Notes: generated by a model from the letters alone, not told the origin. A DNA stretch of 64,000 nt from Microbacterium terrisoli (GCF_030866805.1 NZ_CP133019.1:2356001-2420000), one strand, 5' to 3'. Positions 17,031-26,329 are shown, numbered from the stretch's first letter. Made by a program: numbers and translations.

Positions 17031-18697
17031 ACCAACGGAACGATCATCGGCCGGCGACGCAGCTTCTGGTTCACCCAGCGGCCGATCGTGCGCCGCACGA
17101 TCTGCGACAGCGCGTGGCTGTCGCGCACGCCGTTGCCGGCCGCCTCGCGCAGCGCCGCGACGATCTTGGGGACGACATCATCGAAGACCGCGTCATCCTC
17201 TGCCACACCGCGGGCGTGGATCTCGGGACCGGAGATGATCTTGCCGGTCGAGGAGTCGACCACGACGATCACCGAGATGAACCCCTCTTCGCCCAGGATC
17301 CGGCGGTCCTTGAGGTCGGCATCGGTGATCTCGCCGACGGTCGACCCGTCGACGTAGACGAAGCCGAGGTCGAGCTGGCCGACGACCTTCGCGATCCCGT
17401 CGCGCAGATCGACCACGGTGCCGTTCTCGCCCAGGATCGTGCGCTCGACGGGCACACCGGTGTCTTGGGCGAGCTGCGCGTTGGCGCGCAGGTGCCGGTG
17501 CTCGCCGTGGATCGGCATGACGTTGCGCGGGCCCACGATGTTGTAGCAGTACAGCAGCTCACCGGCGGCCGCATGCCCGGAGACGTGCACCTTCGCATTG
17601 CCCTTGTGCACGACGGTCGCCCCGAGCTTGGTCAAGCCGTCGATCACACGGTAGACCGCGTTCTCGTTGCCGGGGATCAGACTGGATGCCAGGATCACGG
17701 TGTCGCCGGGACCCGGCTCGATCGCGTGGTCGAGGTTCGCCATGCGCGACAGGACCGCCATCGGCTCGCCCTGCGAGCCCGTGGACATGTAGACGATCTG
17801 GTCGTCCGGGAGATCCTTGGCCTTCTTGTAGTCGATCAGCACGCCCTCGGGCACGTGCAGGTAGCCGAGCTGTTCGGCGATGGTCATGTTGCGCACCATG
17901 CTGCGGCCGAGGAACGCGACGCGGCGGCCGTGGGCGTGCGCGGCGTCGATGACCTGCTGCACCCGGTGCACGTGGCTCGAGAAGCTGGCCACGATCACGC
18001 GCCGCGGGGCCCTGCCGATCACCTGGTCCAGCACGGGACCGATCGACCGCTCCAACGCGGTGAAGCCCGGGATGTCGGCATTGGTGGAGTCGACCATGAA
18101 CAGGTCGACTCCCTCTTCACCCAGGCGTGCGAACGCGCGCAGGTCGGTCAGACGCCCGTCCAGCGGCAGCTGGTCCATCTTGAAGTCACCGGTGCCCAGC
18201 ACCAGGCCTGCGGGCGTGCGGATCGCGACGGCCAGTGCGTCGGGGATCGAGTGGTTCACCGAGACGAACTCGAGGTCGAACGCGCCGACCTTCTCGCGCT
18301 GCCCCTCTTTGACGGTCAAGGTGTAGGGCTTGATGCGGTGCTCTTTGAGCTTGGCCTCCACCAGCGCCAGCGTCAGACCCGAGCCGATGAGCGGGATGTC
18401 GCCCTTCAGCTTGAGCAGGTACGGCACCGCGCCGATGTGGTCCTCGTGACCGTGCGTGAGCACGACGCCGACGATGTCGTCGAGACGGTCGCGGATCGGC
18501 TCGAAGTCGGGGAGGATCAGGTCCACGCCCGGCTGGTTCTCTTCGGGGAAGAGCACGCCGCAGTCGACGACGAGCAGCTTGCCGTCGAACTCGAAGACGG
18601 TCATGTTGCGCCCGACCTCGCCGAGGCCCCCGAGGGGGATGACGCGCAGGGTGCCGGATTCAAGTGCCGGCGGATCGAGGACCTGCTGCGCGATCAT
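17018..18697 (-). CDS. rnj: ribonuclease J
   Basis: 559-aa metallo-beta-lactamase/beta-CASP RNase with both endo- and 5'-exonuclease activity in the family. The metal motif THGHEDH is at residues 81-87, and later motifs NHSIPDA, GTGDFKMD and VHVSGHA are present. ATG at 18697 overlaps the dapA stop (ATGA), so translation is coupled. The dapA-rnj pairing is typical of actinobacteria. Confidence 0.95.
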   Translation of the reverse strand: MIAQQVLDPPALESGTLRVIPLGGLGEVGRNMTVFEFDGKLLVVDCGVLFPEENQPGVDLILPDFEPIRDRLDDIVGVVLTHGHEDHIGAVPYLLKLKGDIPLIGSGLTLALVEAKLKEHRIKPYTLTVKEGQREKVGAFDLEFVSVNHSIPDALAVAIRTPAGLVLGTGDFKMDQLPLDGRLTDLRAFARLGEEGVDLFMVDSTNADIPGFTALERSIGPVLDQVIGRAPRRVIVASFSSHVHRVQQVIDAAHAHGRRVAFLGRSMVRNMTIAEQLGYLHVPEGVLIDYKKAKDLPDDQIVYMSTGSQGEPMAVLSRMANLDHAIEPGPGDTVILASSLIPGNENAVYRVIDGLTKLGATVVHKGNAKVHVSGHAAAGELLYCYNIVGPRNVMPIHGEHRHLRANAQLAQDTGVPVERTILGENGTVVDLRDGIAKVVGQLDLGFVYVDGSTVGEITDADLKDRRILGEEGFISVIVVVDSSTGKIISGPEIHARGVAEDDAVFDDVVPKIVAALREAAGNGVRDSHALSQIVRRTIGRWVNQKLRRRPMIVPLVIEA

Positions 18698-19671
18698 CGG
18701 GTGGTCCCCGAGACCTTCGGCAGCGCGCCGCCGGCGGCGGCATTGCGGTCGGGACGGAAGTCCGAGAAGTCGACGCCCGGAATGCCGGTCACCAATGCCA
18801 GTTCGTCTTCGATCTTCGCCGCCTCCCATTCCTCGGGTCCCACCAGCGGCAATCGCACGCGGGGGCTGGAGATACGGCCGAGGCCGTGCAAGATGTACTT
18901 CGCCGAGACGGTGCCCGGCACGTGGGTCATGACAGCACGCACGAGGGGTTCGAGCTTCTTGTGCGCTTCGGTCGCGGCCGCCAGATCGCCGCGGTTCACC
19001 GCGTCCACGATCGTCCGGTACGGCTGGGCGGCGATGTTCGCGGTGACCCCGACCAGGCCGACCGCGCCGATGGCCATGTGCGGCAGCACGTTGGAGTCGT
19101 CACCGGAGAAGTACATCAGGTCAGTCTGGTTCAGCACGCGAGAGACCTCGCTGAAGTTCCCCTTCGCGTCCTTCACCGCCAGGATGTTCGGATGCTTGGC
19201 CAGTCGCAAGATCGTCTCGTACGCGATCGGGACGCCGGTGCGGCCCGGGATGTCGTACAGCATCATCGGCAGGTCGGTGGAATCGGCGATCAGCCGGAAG
19301 TGCGTGAGGATTCCCGCCTGGGTGGGCTTGTTGTAGTACGGCGTGACCACCAGGATGCCGTCGGCGCCGGCTTTCGCGCTGTCGCGGTAGAGCTGTATCG
19401 CGTGTGCGGTCTCGTTCGACCCGCCGCCGGTGATGATCGTCGCCCGGCCCGCGGCCACCTCTTTGCCGACCTCCACGAGGCGCACCTTCTCGGCGTCGGT
19501 GAGCGTGCTGGTCTCACCGGTGGTGCCGGTGACCAGGATGCTGTCGGCCCCGGCCGTGATCACGTCGTCCATGTGCTTGGCGACGGCTGGCCAGTCGACT
19601 TCGCCGTCCGCTGTCATCGGAGTGACCAGCGCGACGATCACCTGCCCGAAGGGGTTGCCCGTATGCGTCAT
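18694..19671 (-). CDS. dapA: 4-hydroxy-tetrahydrodipicolinate synthase
   Basis: 325 aa, class I aldolase fold. Condenses pyruvate with aspartate semialdehyde, the first step of the diaminopimelate branch. Schiff-base Lys167 is in AVKDAKG, the catalytic Tyr139 in MLYDIPGRTG, and GTTGE (50-53) binds the substrate carboxylate. The ATG lies 6 nt after TACTCT. dapB and dapF are in the same window but in separate transcription units. Confidence 0.96.
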   Translation of the reverse strand: MTHTGNPFGQVIVALVTPMTADGEVDWPAVAKHMDDVITAGADSILVTGTTGETSTLTDAEKVRLVEVGKEVAAGRATIITGGGSNETAHAIQLYRDSAKAGADGILVVTPYYNKPTQAGILTHFRLIADSTDLPMMLYDIPGRTGVPIAYETILRLAKHPNILAVKDAKGNFSEVSRVLNQTDLMYFSGDDSNVLPHMAIGAVGLVGVTANIAAQPYRTIVDAVNRGDLAAATEAHKKLEPLVRAVMTHVPGTVSAKYILHGLGRISSPRVRLPLVGPEEWEAAKIEDELALVTGIPGVDFSDFRPDRNAAAGGALPKVSGTTR

Positions 19672-19677
19672 ATCCCC

Positions 19678-19683
19678 AGAGTA
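19678..19683 (-). promoter_or_regulatory. -10 element of dapA (leaderless)
   Basis: TACTCT ends 6 nt before the dapA ATG. Confidence 0.6.
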
Positions 19684-19735
19684 TCGGTTCGGCCCACCCC
19701 GGTGATGTGCACCCCCAGCGCCGTCCCGCGCGACC

Positions 19736-20506
19736 TCAGGCCTCGGACGAGCGCCCGCGCTGGCCGATTCGGGCAGTCAGGCGGTCGGGCAGCAGCGGCA
19801 GCACTCGGGCGACGAGCTTGTAGCGCAGCGATGGAATCGACACAGCGCGGCCGTGGGCGAGATCGCGCAGCGATGCGCGCACCACCAGGGGCGCGTCCAG
19901 CCACATCCAGCCGGGGATGCCCTCCTGGCCCGGCGGCAGACCCAGCCGCTCGTGGAAGTTCGTGTGCACGAACCCCGGGCACACCGCGGTCACCGTCACC
20001 CCGCGCGGCGCGTACGTGACGTTCGCCCAGCGGCAGAACGACACCAGCCACTGCTTGACCGCGCCGTAGGTCGAGCGCGGCATGAAGGCCGCGATCGATG
20101 CGACGGTCAGGATCTTGCCATGCCCGCGGTCGAGCATCGGCCCCAGAGCCGCGTGGATCAGCCGGAGTGCGACCTCATCGTGCAGACGCAGGTGGCGCAC
20201 TTCGGCCTCGACGTCGTTGTGCTCGAATGCCAGCGACAACCCGTGCCCGGCGTTGCTGACCAGCACCTCGACCGGCCGCTGGGCGTCGGTCAGCCGCGCC
20301 ACCACCGTCGCGATCTGCGCGGGGTCGAGCAGGTCGGCCACGAGCACCTCAGCCTCGCGGCCCTGCACCCGAACCTCGGCGGCCACGCTCTCCAGGGCCT
20401 GCCGGTCACGACCCACCAGGACGACATCGGCGCCCCGCTCGGCCAACTGCCGCGCGTACTCCGCGCCGAGCCCCGAGCTCGCCCCCGTCACCAGTGCCGT
20501 CACCAT
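19736..20506 (-). CDS. short-chain dehydrogenase/reductase
   Basis: 256 aa classical SDR. The NAD(P)-binding TGASSGLGAEYA is at residues 7-18, NAG at the cofactor strand, and the catalytic Tyr-Lys is in STYGAVKQWL. The C-terminus is basic. Substrate unknown; the sequence resembles the DltE-like acyl or steroid dehydrogenase group. TAGCGT 7 nt before the ATG lies within the end of folA, so it may have its own promoter as well as read-through from thyA-folA. Confidence 0.85.
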   Translation of the reverse strand: MVTALVTGASSGLGAEYARQLAERGADVVLVGRDRQALESVAAEVRVQGREAEVLVADLLDPAQIATVVARLTDAQRPVEVLVSNAGHGLSLAFEHNDVEAEVRHLRLHDEVALRLIHAALGPMLDRGHGKILTVASIAAFMPRSTYGAVKQWLVSFCRWANVTYAPRGVTVTAVCPGFVHTNFHERLGLPPGQEGIPGWMWLDAPLVVRASLRDLAHGRAVSIPSLRYKLVARVLPLLPDRLTARIGQRGRSSEA

Positions 20507-20509
20507 GCG

Positions 20510-21100
20510 TCACACGCTACTGCCTGGCACTCCTGGGGACAGGGACGATGTCCTTACCTCGCGCACGTAACGCACGAAGCGGTAGCGCACACCGGTGCGC
20601 GAGGAGTGCCACTCGGTCGGCGACGGATCGGATGCCGCGGGCCGCCATCCGGCGATCTCGGGCGCCGTCGTGTCTCCGGGCACGTCCAGGTCCAACTCGG
20701 TGACTTCGAGCACGGTGACGCCGAGCTCGTCGGCACGCGCGATCGCATCGCGGAAGATCTGGCCCCCGCCGATGACCCAGACGACGCCATCGGCACCGTG
20801 CTCGTCAGGCTCGCCGGCGGCCCCGCCACCGGCGAGCGCGAGCGCAGCATCCAGTGACGCCGCTCGCTCGGCGCCGTCGGCCGCCCAGCCGTCGTTGCGG
20901 GTGATCACGATGTTGCGTCGCCCGGGCAGCGGGCGGAACCGTTCGGGGAACGACTCCCATGTGCGGCGTCCCATCACCACAGGGTGCCCCGTCGTGAGCT
21001 GTCTGAAATGCGCCATGTCTTCGGGAACGTGCCAGGGCATGCCGCCGGCGGCACCGATCACTGCCCCGCGCGCCTGCGCCCAGATCAGTCCGACGGGCAT
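20510..21100 (-). CDS. folA: dihydrofolate reductase
   Basis: 196 aa. Reduces dihydrofolate to tetrahydrofolate with NADPH. Recognised by GLIWAQARGAVIGAAGGMPW, the DMAHFRQLT helix with the substrate Asp, VVMGRRTWESFP and VIGGGQIFRDAI. The ATG at 21100 lies one base past the thyA stop, so it is coupled to thyA, which produces its substrate. The last 15 residues after the conserved core look non-conserved. Confidence 0.95.
   Translation of the reverse strand: MPVGLIWAQARGAVIGAAGGMPWHVPEDMAHFRQLTTGHPVVMGRRTWESFPERFRPLPGRRNIVITRNDGWAADGAERAASLDAALALAGGGAAGEPDEHGADGVVWVIGGGQIFRDAIARADELGVTVLEVTELDLDVPGDTTAPEIAGWRPAASDPSPTEWHSSRTGVRYRFVRYVREVRTSSLSPGVPGSSV
20514..20519 (-). promoter_or_regulatory. 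-10 element of the SDR gene (leaderless)
   Basis: TAGCGT ends 7 nt before the SDR ATG and lies at the 3' end of folA. Confidence 0.5.
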
Positions 21101-21101
21101 C

Positions 21102-21905
21102 TCAGACGGCGACGGCGGCACGGATCGTGGGGTGATGCTGGTAGTCCTCGAGGATGAAGTCCTCGTAGTCGTAGTCGAAGATCGACTCCGGCGTGCGGGC
21201 GAATCGCAGCGTCGGGTAGGGGTACGGATCGCGGCTGAGCTGCTCGCGCACCTGTTCGCGGTGGTTGTCGTAGATGTGGCAGTCTCCGCCGGTCCACACG
21301 AAATCGCCGGGCTCGAGGCCGGTCTGCTGGGCGACCATGAGCGTCAGCAGCGCGTAGGAGGCGATGTTGAACGGCACGCCCAGGAACAGATCGGCACTGC
21401 GCTGGTACAGCTGGCACGACAGCCTGCCGTCGGCGACGTAGAACTGGAAGAACGCGTGGCAGGGCGCGAGCGCCATCTCGGGGATCTCGGCCACGTTCCA
21501 CGCCGACACGATCAGCCGGCGCGAGTCGGGGGTCGAACGGATCTGGTCGAGAACCTGCGAGATCTGATCGATGTGCGCACCGTCGGGCGTCGGCCATGAG
21601 CGCCACTGCACGCCGTACACCGGACCCAGCTCACCGTCGGCATCCGCCCACTCGTCCCAGATCGAGACGCCGTGCTCGTGCAGCCAGCGCACGTTCGACT
21701 CGCCCCGCAGGAACCACAGCAGCTCATAGGCCAGAGACTTGAAGTGCACCCGCTTGGTCGTGATGAGGGGGAACGACTGCGACAGGTCGAACCGCAGCTG
21801 CCTTCCGAACACGCTCGTGGTTCCGGTTCCGGTGCGGTCGTCCTTGTGCGTGCCGCCTGCCAGCACGTCGCGCAGCAGATCCTCATAGGGCGTCGGGATG
21901 CTCAC
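21102..21905 (-). CDS. thyA: thymidylate synthase
   Basis: 267 aa, near the 264 of E. coli ThyA. Methylates dUMP to dTMP using methylene-tetrahydrofolate. Catalytic Cys near residue 148 in [13 protein letters not shown]; substrate motifs [24 protein letters not shown] and GDCHIYDNH are intact. GTG at 21905 is chosen because TATCGT ends 7 nt before it; an in-frame ATG at 21929 would add eight residues not usual in the family. Confidence 0.95.
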   Translation of the reverse strand: MSIPTPYEDLLRDVLAGGTHKDDRTGTGTTSVFGRQLRFDLSQSFPLITTKRVHFKSLAYELLWFLRGESNVRWLHEHGVSIWDEWADADGELGPVYGVQWRSWPTPDGAHIDQISQVLDQIRSTPDSRRLIVSAWNVAEIPEMALAPCHAFFQFYVADGRLSCQLYQRSADLFLGVPFNIASYALLTLMVAQQTGLEPGDFVWTGGDCHIYDNHREQVREQLSRDPYPYPTLRFARTPESIFDYDYEDFILEDYQHHPTIRAAVAV

Positions 21906-21912
21906 GTCCGCC

Positions 21913-21918
21913 ACGATA
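21913..21918 (-). promoter_or_regulatory. -10 element of thyA (leaderless GTG)
   Basis: TATCGT ends 7 nt before the GTG at 21905, supporting that start over the upstream ATG. Confidence 0.5.
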
Positions 21919-21966
21919 CCCGCTGACACACTGCGTCATCCAGAAGCCGGCGGGGTGGCGCCCGAC

Positions 21967-21972
21967 TAGCGT
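21967..21972 (+). promoter_or_regulatory. -10 element of thioredoxin-like gene (leaderless)
   Basis: TAGCGT ends 7 nt before the ATG at 21980, deciding that start among three closely spaced candidates (GTG 21971, ATG 21974, ATG 21980). Confidence 0.5.
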
Positions 21973-21979
21973 GATGGAC

Positions 21980-22414
21980 ATGCCCGTCTGGATCGCCCTG
22001 GTCGTCGTGGCCGCGCTGGTGGTCGCCACCACCGTCGGCGGCCTGCTGTGGCGGCTCGGTCAGAGCCGCGCCCGCTCGGTCGCCGACGGAGACCTCGACG
22101 TGGCCGGGCTCGAGCTGGGCGAACGCGGCGAACGGGCCACGCTCGTGCTGTTCAGCACCGAGTTCTGCTCGCGCTGCCCCCAGGTTCGGCGGACCCTGGA
22201 TGCCGTGGCCGGCGAACACGTCGGCGTCACGCACGCCGAGGTCGATCTGACGCATCGCCCCGACCTGGCGACCCGACTGCACATCCTGCAGACGCCCACG
22301 GTGTTCGTGCTCGACGCCGACGGCGCCGTGCACTCGCGCTTCGGCGGCGCCCCGCACCGGCAGGCCGTCGCCGCCGAGCTCACCCGACTGATCGGAGAAC
22401 CCGCCCATGCCTGA
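21980..22414 (+). CDS. membrane-anchored thioredoxin-family protein
   Basis: 144 aa. One N-terminal membrane helix (IALVVVAALVVATTVGGLLW) is followed by a thioredoxin fold with the redox motif FCSRC (Cys 63 and 66) and the cis-proline segment QTPTVFVLD. Faces the outside if the helix is a signal anchor. Overlaps the DUF4395 gene by eight bases; that pairing is recurrent in actinobacteria and suggests a joint thiol-redox function. Confidence 0.8.
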   Translation: MPVWIALVVVAALVVATTVGGLLWRLGQSRARSVADGDLDVAGLELGERGERATLVLFSTEFCSRCPQVRRTLDAVAGEHVGVTHAEVDLTHRPDLATRLHILQTPTVFVLDADGAVHSRFGGAPHRQAVAAELTRLIGEPAHA

Positions 22415-22910
22415 CAAGACCATCGGCATCGACCCGCGCGGCCCGCGTTTCGGCGCCGCGATCACTTCGGTTCTGACCCTGATCACGATCGTGCTGGGCC
22501 TGACGGGGCTGTCCACGACGGCTCTGATCGCAAGCGCGACCATCGGCGCCCGCATCCTGGACCCGGCATTCCTTCTGCTCCTGGTGATCGCCCTGCTGTT
22601 CACATGGGGCGTCGGCTGGCCGCGCACCGCACCGTGGGGTGCGCTGTTCCGCCGATTCGTGCAGCCGCGCCTTGCCGCACCGAGCGAGCTCGAAGACCCC
22701 CGCCCGCCGCGCTTCGCACAGGGCGTCGGACTGCTGGTGAGCGTCATCGGCCTGGTGCTGCAGCTGGCAGGAGTCCCGTGGGGACTGACGGTCGCGGCCG
22801 CCGCAGCGTTCGTCGCCGCATTCCTGAACGCCGCCTTCGGATTCTGCCTCGGCTGCCAGCTGTACCTGCTGCTGCAGCGGGCCGGCGTCATCGGGCACGC
22901 CACCGCGTAG
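22407..22910 (+). CDS. DUF4395 membrane protein
   Basis: 167 aa, about four membrane helices and a C-terminal CLGCQLYLLL motif with a CxxC pair, diagnostic of DUF4395. The function is unknown, but the CxxC next to a membrane helix and coupling to the thioredoxin-like gene suggest transmembrane electron or disulfide exchange (inference). Confidence 0.8.
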   Translation: MPDKTIGIDPRGPRFGAAITSVLTLITIVLGLTGLSTTALIASATIGARILDPAFLLLLVIALLFTWGVGWPRTAPWGALFRRFVQPRLAAPSELEDPRPPRFAQGVGLLVSVIGLVLQLAGVPWGLTVAAAAAFVAAFLNAAFGFCLGCQLYLLLQRAGVIGHATA

Positions 22911-22987
22911 GCTCGGCAACCCGTCGCACCGGTCGCCGCCCACGATTAGGCTGGGCCGCACACGACCGATCGACGACGGAGGACACC

Positions 22988-23413
22988 ATGAGCGTCACCA
23001 GCGAAGCCGCGGCACAGTGGAGCGGCAGCCTGTTCGAAGGATCCGGCCGAGTGAGCCTGACCAGCTCGGGCCAGGGCTCGTTCCCGGTGAACTGGAAGGC
23101 GCGAAGCGAAGGCTCTGACGCGGTCACGACTCCCGAGGAGCTGCTCGCCGCCGCCCACGCCTCCTGCTACTGCATGGCGCTGTCGAATGCCCTGGCGCAG
23201 AACGGCACTCCGCCCGAGAACCTGCAGGCATCGGCATCCGTCACCTTCACGCCGGGCACCGGGATCACCGGCAGTCACCTGAACGTGTCGGCGGTCGTCC
23301 CCGGCCTCACCGAGGCCGACTTCGACCGCCTGGCCGAAGAGGCGAAGGTCGGCTGCCCGGTCTCGCAGGCCCTGGCGGGTGTCGAGATCACCCTCGAGGC
23401 ATCGCTTGCCTGA
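22988..23413 (+). CDS. OsmC/Ohr-family peroxiredoxin
   Basis: 141 aa. Detoxifies organic hydroperoxides. Both redox cysteines are visible, one in the HASCYCMAL helix and one in KVGCPVSQAL. GGAGG precedes the ATG at 22988; a TAGGCT motif about 35 nt upstream is a plausible -10. It follows the thioredoxin/DUF4395 pair, which fits a local redox theme. Confidence 0.92.
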   Translation: MSVTSEAAAQWSGSLFEGSGRVSLTSSGQGSFPVNWKARSEGSDAVTTPEELLAAAHASCYCMALSNALAQNGTPPENLQASASVTFTPGTGITGSHLNVSAVVPGLTEADFDRLAEEAKVGCPVSQALAGVEITLEASLA

Positions 23414-24377
23414 AACCCCTTCCTCTGCCGGCCACATCGTCGTGGCGGGCGCATCCGGCCTGATCGGGACCGCGCTGACGGCAGCCCTGCAGGCAGACGG
23501 CGTGCGGGTCACCCGGCTCGTGCGCCGCGCACCGCGCGGGCCGGGAGAGGTGCAGTGGCTGGCCGATGCCCGCCCGCTGGATCCCGACGTGCTCGCCGGC
23601 GCCGAGGCGGTGGTGGGGCTGAACGGCGCCTCGATCGGGCGGATGCCGTGGACCGCACGCTATCGCAGCACTTTGCTGTGGTCGCGCGTCACTCCGACGC
23701 GGACGCTGGCCACCGCGATCCGTGCGCTGGGTGTGGATGCCCCGGCCTTCGTCAGTGCGTCGGCGGTCGGCGTGTACGGCTCGGCCCCGGGCCTCACCCT
23801 GACCGAGCAGTCACCCCGAGGCGACACGTTCCTGGCCGATCTGTGCGGCGAGTGGGAGCACGCCGCCGCAGACGCAGGTCCGCACGCACGCGTGGCCGTG
23901 CTGCGCACCGCGCCGGTCGTGCATGCCCAGGGCGTGCTCAAACCGCTGATCCTGCTCACCCGGGCGGGCCTTTCCGGGCCGCTCGGGCGCGGCACGCAGG
24001 CGTGGCCGTGGATCTCGCTGGTCGACCAGGTGCGGGCGATCCGACACATCATCGACGCCGGCCTGTCGGGGCCGGTCAATCTGACCGGCCCGACCCGCGC
24101 CACTGCGAACGACCTCGGCTTCGGGCTGGCGGTGCGCCTGAACCGGCCGTACCTGGTGCGCGCACCTGCCTGGGCGATGCGCCTCGCGCTGGGCGCTGCC
24201 GCCGAGGCGCTGCTGCTGGCCGACGCACACGTCGTCCCGGCCGCGCTGCTGAACTCGGGCTTCTCGTTCGTGCACGCGACGGTCGACGACGCGATCGCTG
24301 CCGCCGTACCCCGTCCCGGAGATGCGGACGCGGCCTCTTCTCAGGCCTTGTCGGCCGACTCGAGCTTGATCGACTGA
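23406..24377 (+). CDS. TIGR01777-family epimerase (SDR fold, DUF1731)
   Basis: 323 aa from TTG. Rossmann start VVAGASGLIGTALTAAL, then the family hallmarks NGASIGRMPWT, SASAVGVYG and the C-terminal DUF1731 region. Related to E. coli YfcH; function unknown, possibly linked to nucleotide-sugar or division-associated chemistry. TTG at 23406 has GAGG six bases upstream and overlaps the osmC-like gene by eight bases; GTG at 23379 is an alternative. The tail overlaps the convergent TPR-like gene by 37 bp. Confidence 0.8.
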   Translation: MPETPSSAGHIVVAGASGLIGTALTAALQADGVRVTRLVRRAPRGPGEVQWLADARPLDPDVLAGAEAVVGLNGASIGRMPWTARYRSTLLWSRVTPTRTLATAIRALGVDAPAFVSASAVGVYGSAPGLTLTEQSPRGDTFLADLCGEWEHAAADAGPHARVAVLRTAPVVHAQGVLKPLILLTRAGLSGPLGRGTQAWPWISLVDQVRAIRHIIDAGLSGPVNLTGPTRATANDLGFGLAVRLNRPYLVRAPAWAMRLALGAAAEALLLADAHVVPAALLNSGFSFVHATVDDAIAAAVPRPGDADAASSQALSADSSLID

Positions 24378-24787
24378 CGGATCGCGCCCCGCGCGCGCTT
24401 GCGGTCACCGGCGGCGTCGTACGCAAGGCCCAACCGGTACCACGCGCGCCAGTCGTCGGGGTGCGCCTGCGCCTCGTCGCGGTAATGCGGGAAGACCGCG
24501 TCGCCGTCCGCGCGCACCACGCGGCCGCTGGGATGGACTGCGACGTCGTCGTCGGGCAGGCCGCCCTCCTTCTCGAGCCGACGGCCGACCTGTTCGGCGC
24601 GCACACCGAACCAGATCTCCCGCCCGATGGCCCATGCGGCGATCACCGGCAGCACGAACAGCGCGACGCCCATGACGACTGCCAGCGCGCTGCCGCTGGC
24701 CAGCAGCAGCCAGGCCCACTGGGCGATCACAACGATGTACAGCACCAGCACTGCCGCGATCAGAGCCACGGAGATGCGGGTCTTCAT
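24341..24787 (-). CDS. membrane protein with TPR-like tail
   Basis: 148 aa: two N-terminal hydrophobic helices (about 8-28 and 33-55), then a soluble region containing a single tetratricopeptide-like unit (DDWRAWYRLGLAYDAAGDRK). No family name recognised. ATG overlaps the dapB stop (ATGA), so it is translated with dapB, but a link to lysine synthesis is not evident. Confidence 0.7.
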   Translation of the reverse strand: MKTRISVALIAAVLVLYIVVIAQWAWLLLASGSALAVVMGVALFVLPVIAAWAIGREIWFGVRAEQVGRRLEKEGGLPDDDVAVHPSGRVVRADGDAVFPHYRDEAQAHPDDWRAWYRLGLAYDAAGDRKRARGAIRQSIKLESADKA

Positions 24788-25554
24788 GCGCGGCCGGCGT
24801 CGCCGGCCGCACGGGGCGCGCCGATGCCGATGTCCAGGAAGCTGTCGAGCCCGACGACCACTCCGCGCACCGTGAGGGCATTGCGCAGCGCCAGTCGGAT
24901 GCCGGGAGCGTATGCCGCCGCCGAATCGACGGTGTCGTGCACGATCGACAGCGTCTCGCCCGCTCCCGACAGGAGCACTTCCTGACGGGCGATCACGCCG
25001 GGGCGGCGCAGCGAATGCACCGGAACAGAGCCGACCTGCTGTCCGCGTGCACGCTGATCGGCGTGCGGGGCCAGCACGGGACCCTGCGCCACGCGGGCCG
25101 CAGCGATCAGCTCGGCCGTGCGCACCGCGGTGCCGCTGGGCGAGTCGACCTTGGTGTCGCGGTGCGCCTCGACGACCTCCGCGGAGGGGAAGAACGGCGC
25201 TGCCGCAGCCGCCAGCGCCGAGCCGAGCACCGATCCGAGGGAGAAGTTCGGCACGAACACCGCGCCGGTGCCCGCCGCCTCCACCAGCGGACGCACGAGG
25301 GCGATGCGCTCGGCCGACCAGCCAGACGTTCCGACCACGATCGTGATGCCACGCTCGATGGCTGCGCGCACCACATCGATCGACACCGCCGGGGTCGAGG
25401 CATCCACCACCAGATCCGCGCCGGCGATCGAGGCGATGTCATCGCGCGATGAAAGGGTCGCGTGCACAGCGAAGTCGGGCTCGGATGCCACGACCTCGCG
25501 GATGACGCCACCGAGCTTTCCGGTGCCACCCACGATCGCCACGCGTGTCGTCAT
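24784..25554 (-). CDS. dapB: 4-hydroxy-tetrahydrodipicolinate reductase
   Basis: 256 aa. NAD(P)-binding VGGTGKLGGVI at the N-terminus, a VVGTSGW loop, and the substrate motif EAHRDTKVDSPSGTA, which corresponds to the usual E-x-H-H-x3-K-x-D-x-PSGTA with Arg in place of the second His. Reduces HTPA to tetrahydrodipicolinate. TAGGCT lies 7 nt before the ATG. Confidence 0.92.
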   Translation of the reverse strand: MTTRVAIVGGTGKLGGVIREVVASEPDFAVHATLSSRDDIASIAGADLVVDASTPAVSIDVVRAAIERGITIVVGTSGWSAERIALVRPLVEAAGTGAVFVPNFSLGSVLGSALAAAAAPFFPSAEVVEAHRDTKVDSPSGTAVRTAELIAAARVAQGPVLAPHADQRARGQQVGSVPVHSLRRPGVIARQEVLLSGAGETLSIVHDTVDSAAAYAPGIRLALRNALTVRGVVVGLDSFLDIGIGAPRAAGDAGRA

Positions 25555-25561
25555 GACATCA

Positions 25562-25567
25562 AGCCTA
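25562..25567 (-). promoter_or_regulatory. -10 element of dapB (leaderless)
   Basis: TAGGCT ends 7 nt before the dapB ATG. Confidence 0.55.
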
Positions 25568-25631
25568 CGTTGCGCGCGAGGGGTGATGACGCCATATGGC
25601 GACTACGGCATATATGTGCGCTGCAGTGCGC

Positions 25632-26252
25632 TCAGACCGGCAGCGGCTCGGGCAGGCCGGTCTGCAGCTCGAATGGCAGGTGCGCGAGGTCATTGTGCGT
25701 CAGCAGGCTCCACGGGCGCCCGGGCTTCTGCGCGATGACGGTGAGGCCGCAGTGGGCCTGGTTGAGGGTCATCCAGCGCCATTCGGGCATCTGCAGCACT
25801 TCGCGCACGAACCAGCTGATGACGAAGTTGTGGGTGATCAGCACCTCGTGCACATCACCGGGCTTGCGCACGAGGAACGCGCTGATCGCGTCGCTCATCT
25901 GAGCGCGTCCGGCCTCGATCTCGGCGTCGGTGACAGATCCGAAGAACGGCTCGTAGACCGCCGGCGTGTCCGGGGTCATCCCGGTGGGCACGCAGTCGAA
26001 CAGCAGCGCGGACGGCTGCGGGTCGACCGAGGGCAGGCGCGCGGCCACGGCGCGGGCGGTCTCGGCTGCCCGCTCGAGCGGCGAGTGCCACACGGCGGTC
26101 AGCGGCAGCCCCGAGAGCCGGTCGGCCAGCGCCTCGGCCTGACGACGGCCACGCGCCGACAGCGGCCCGTCGGCGACTCCCTGTTCCGCGTCTTGGTGTT
26201 CGCCGTGCCGCACGAGATAGATGTAATGCGTCACGCCAAGCTCTCTCTTCAT
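25632..26252 (-). CDS. histidine phosphatase family protein
   Basis: 206 aa phosphoglycerate-mutase-like phosphatase. Catalytic motif LVRHGEH near the start, SPLERAAETA with the second Arg, and the distal catalytic His in ITHNFVISWF. Substrate unknown. ATG at 26252 has no clear ribosome site; the in-frame GTG at 26234, following GAGAG, may be the real start. Confidence 0.85.
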   Translation of the reverse strand: MKRELGVTHYIYLVRHGEHQDAEQGVADGPLSARGRRQAEALADRLSGLPLTAVWHSPLERAAETARAVAARLPSVDPQPSALLFDCVPTGMTPDTPAVYEPFFGSVTDAEIEAGRAQMSDAISAFLVRKPGDVHEVLITHNFVISWFVREVLQMPEWRWMTLNQAHCGLTVIAQKPGRPWSLLTHNDLAHLPFELQTGLPEPLPV

Positions 26253-26329
26253 CGGGGGAGGAATCGGACCGAAGGCCCACTTCCAGCTTATGCGAGGTTC
26301 ACGCCTCGCAGGGTCGTGCCGACCCGTGC

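Noticed and set aside
17114..19336. 740-codon plus-strand open frame across rnj and dapA
   Set aside because: Antisense to two well-defined enzymes and dominated by Asp/His/Val/Arg typical of complement translations.
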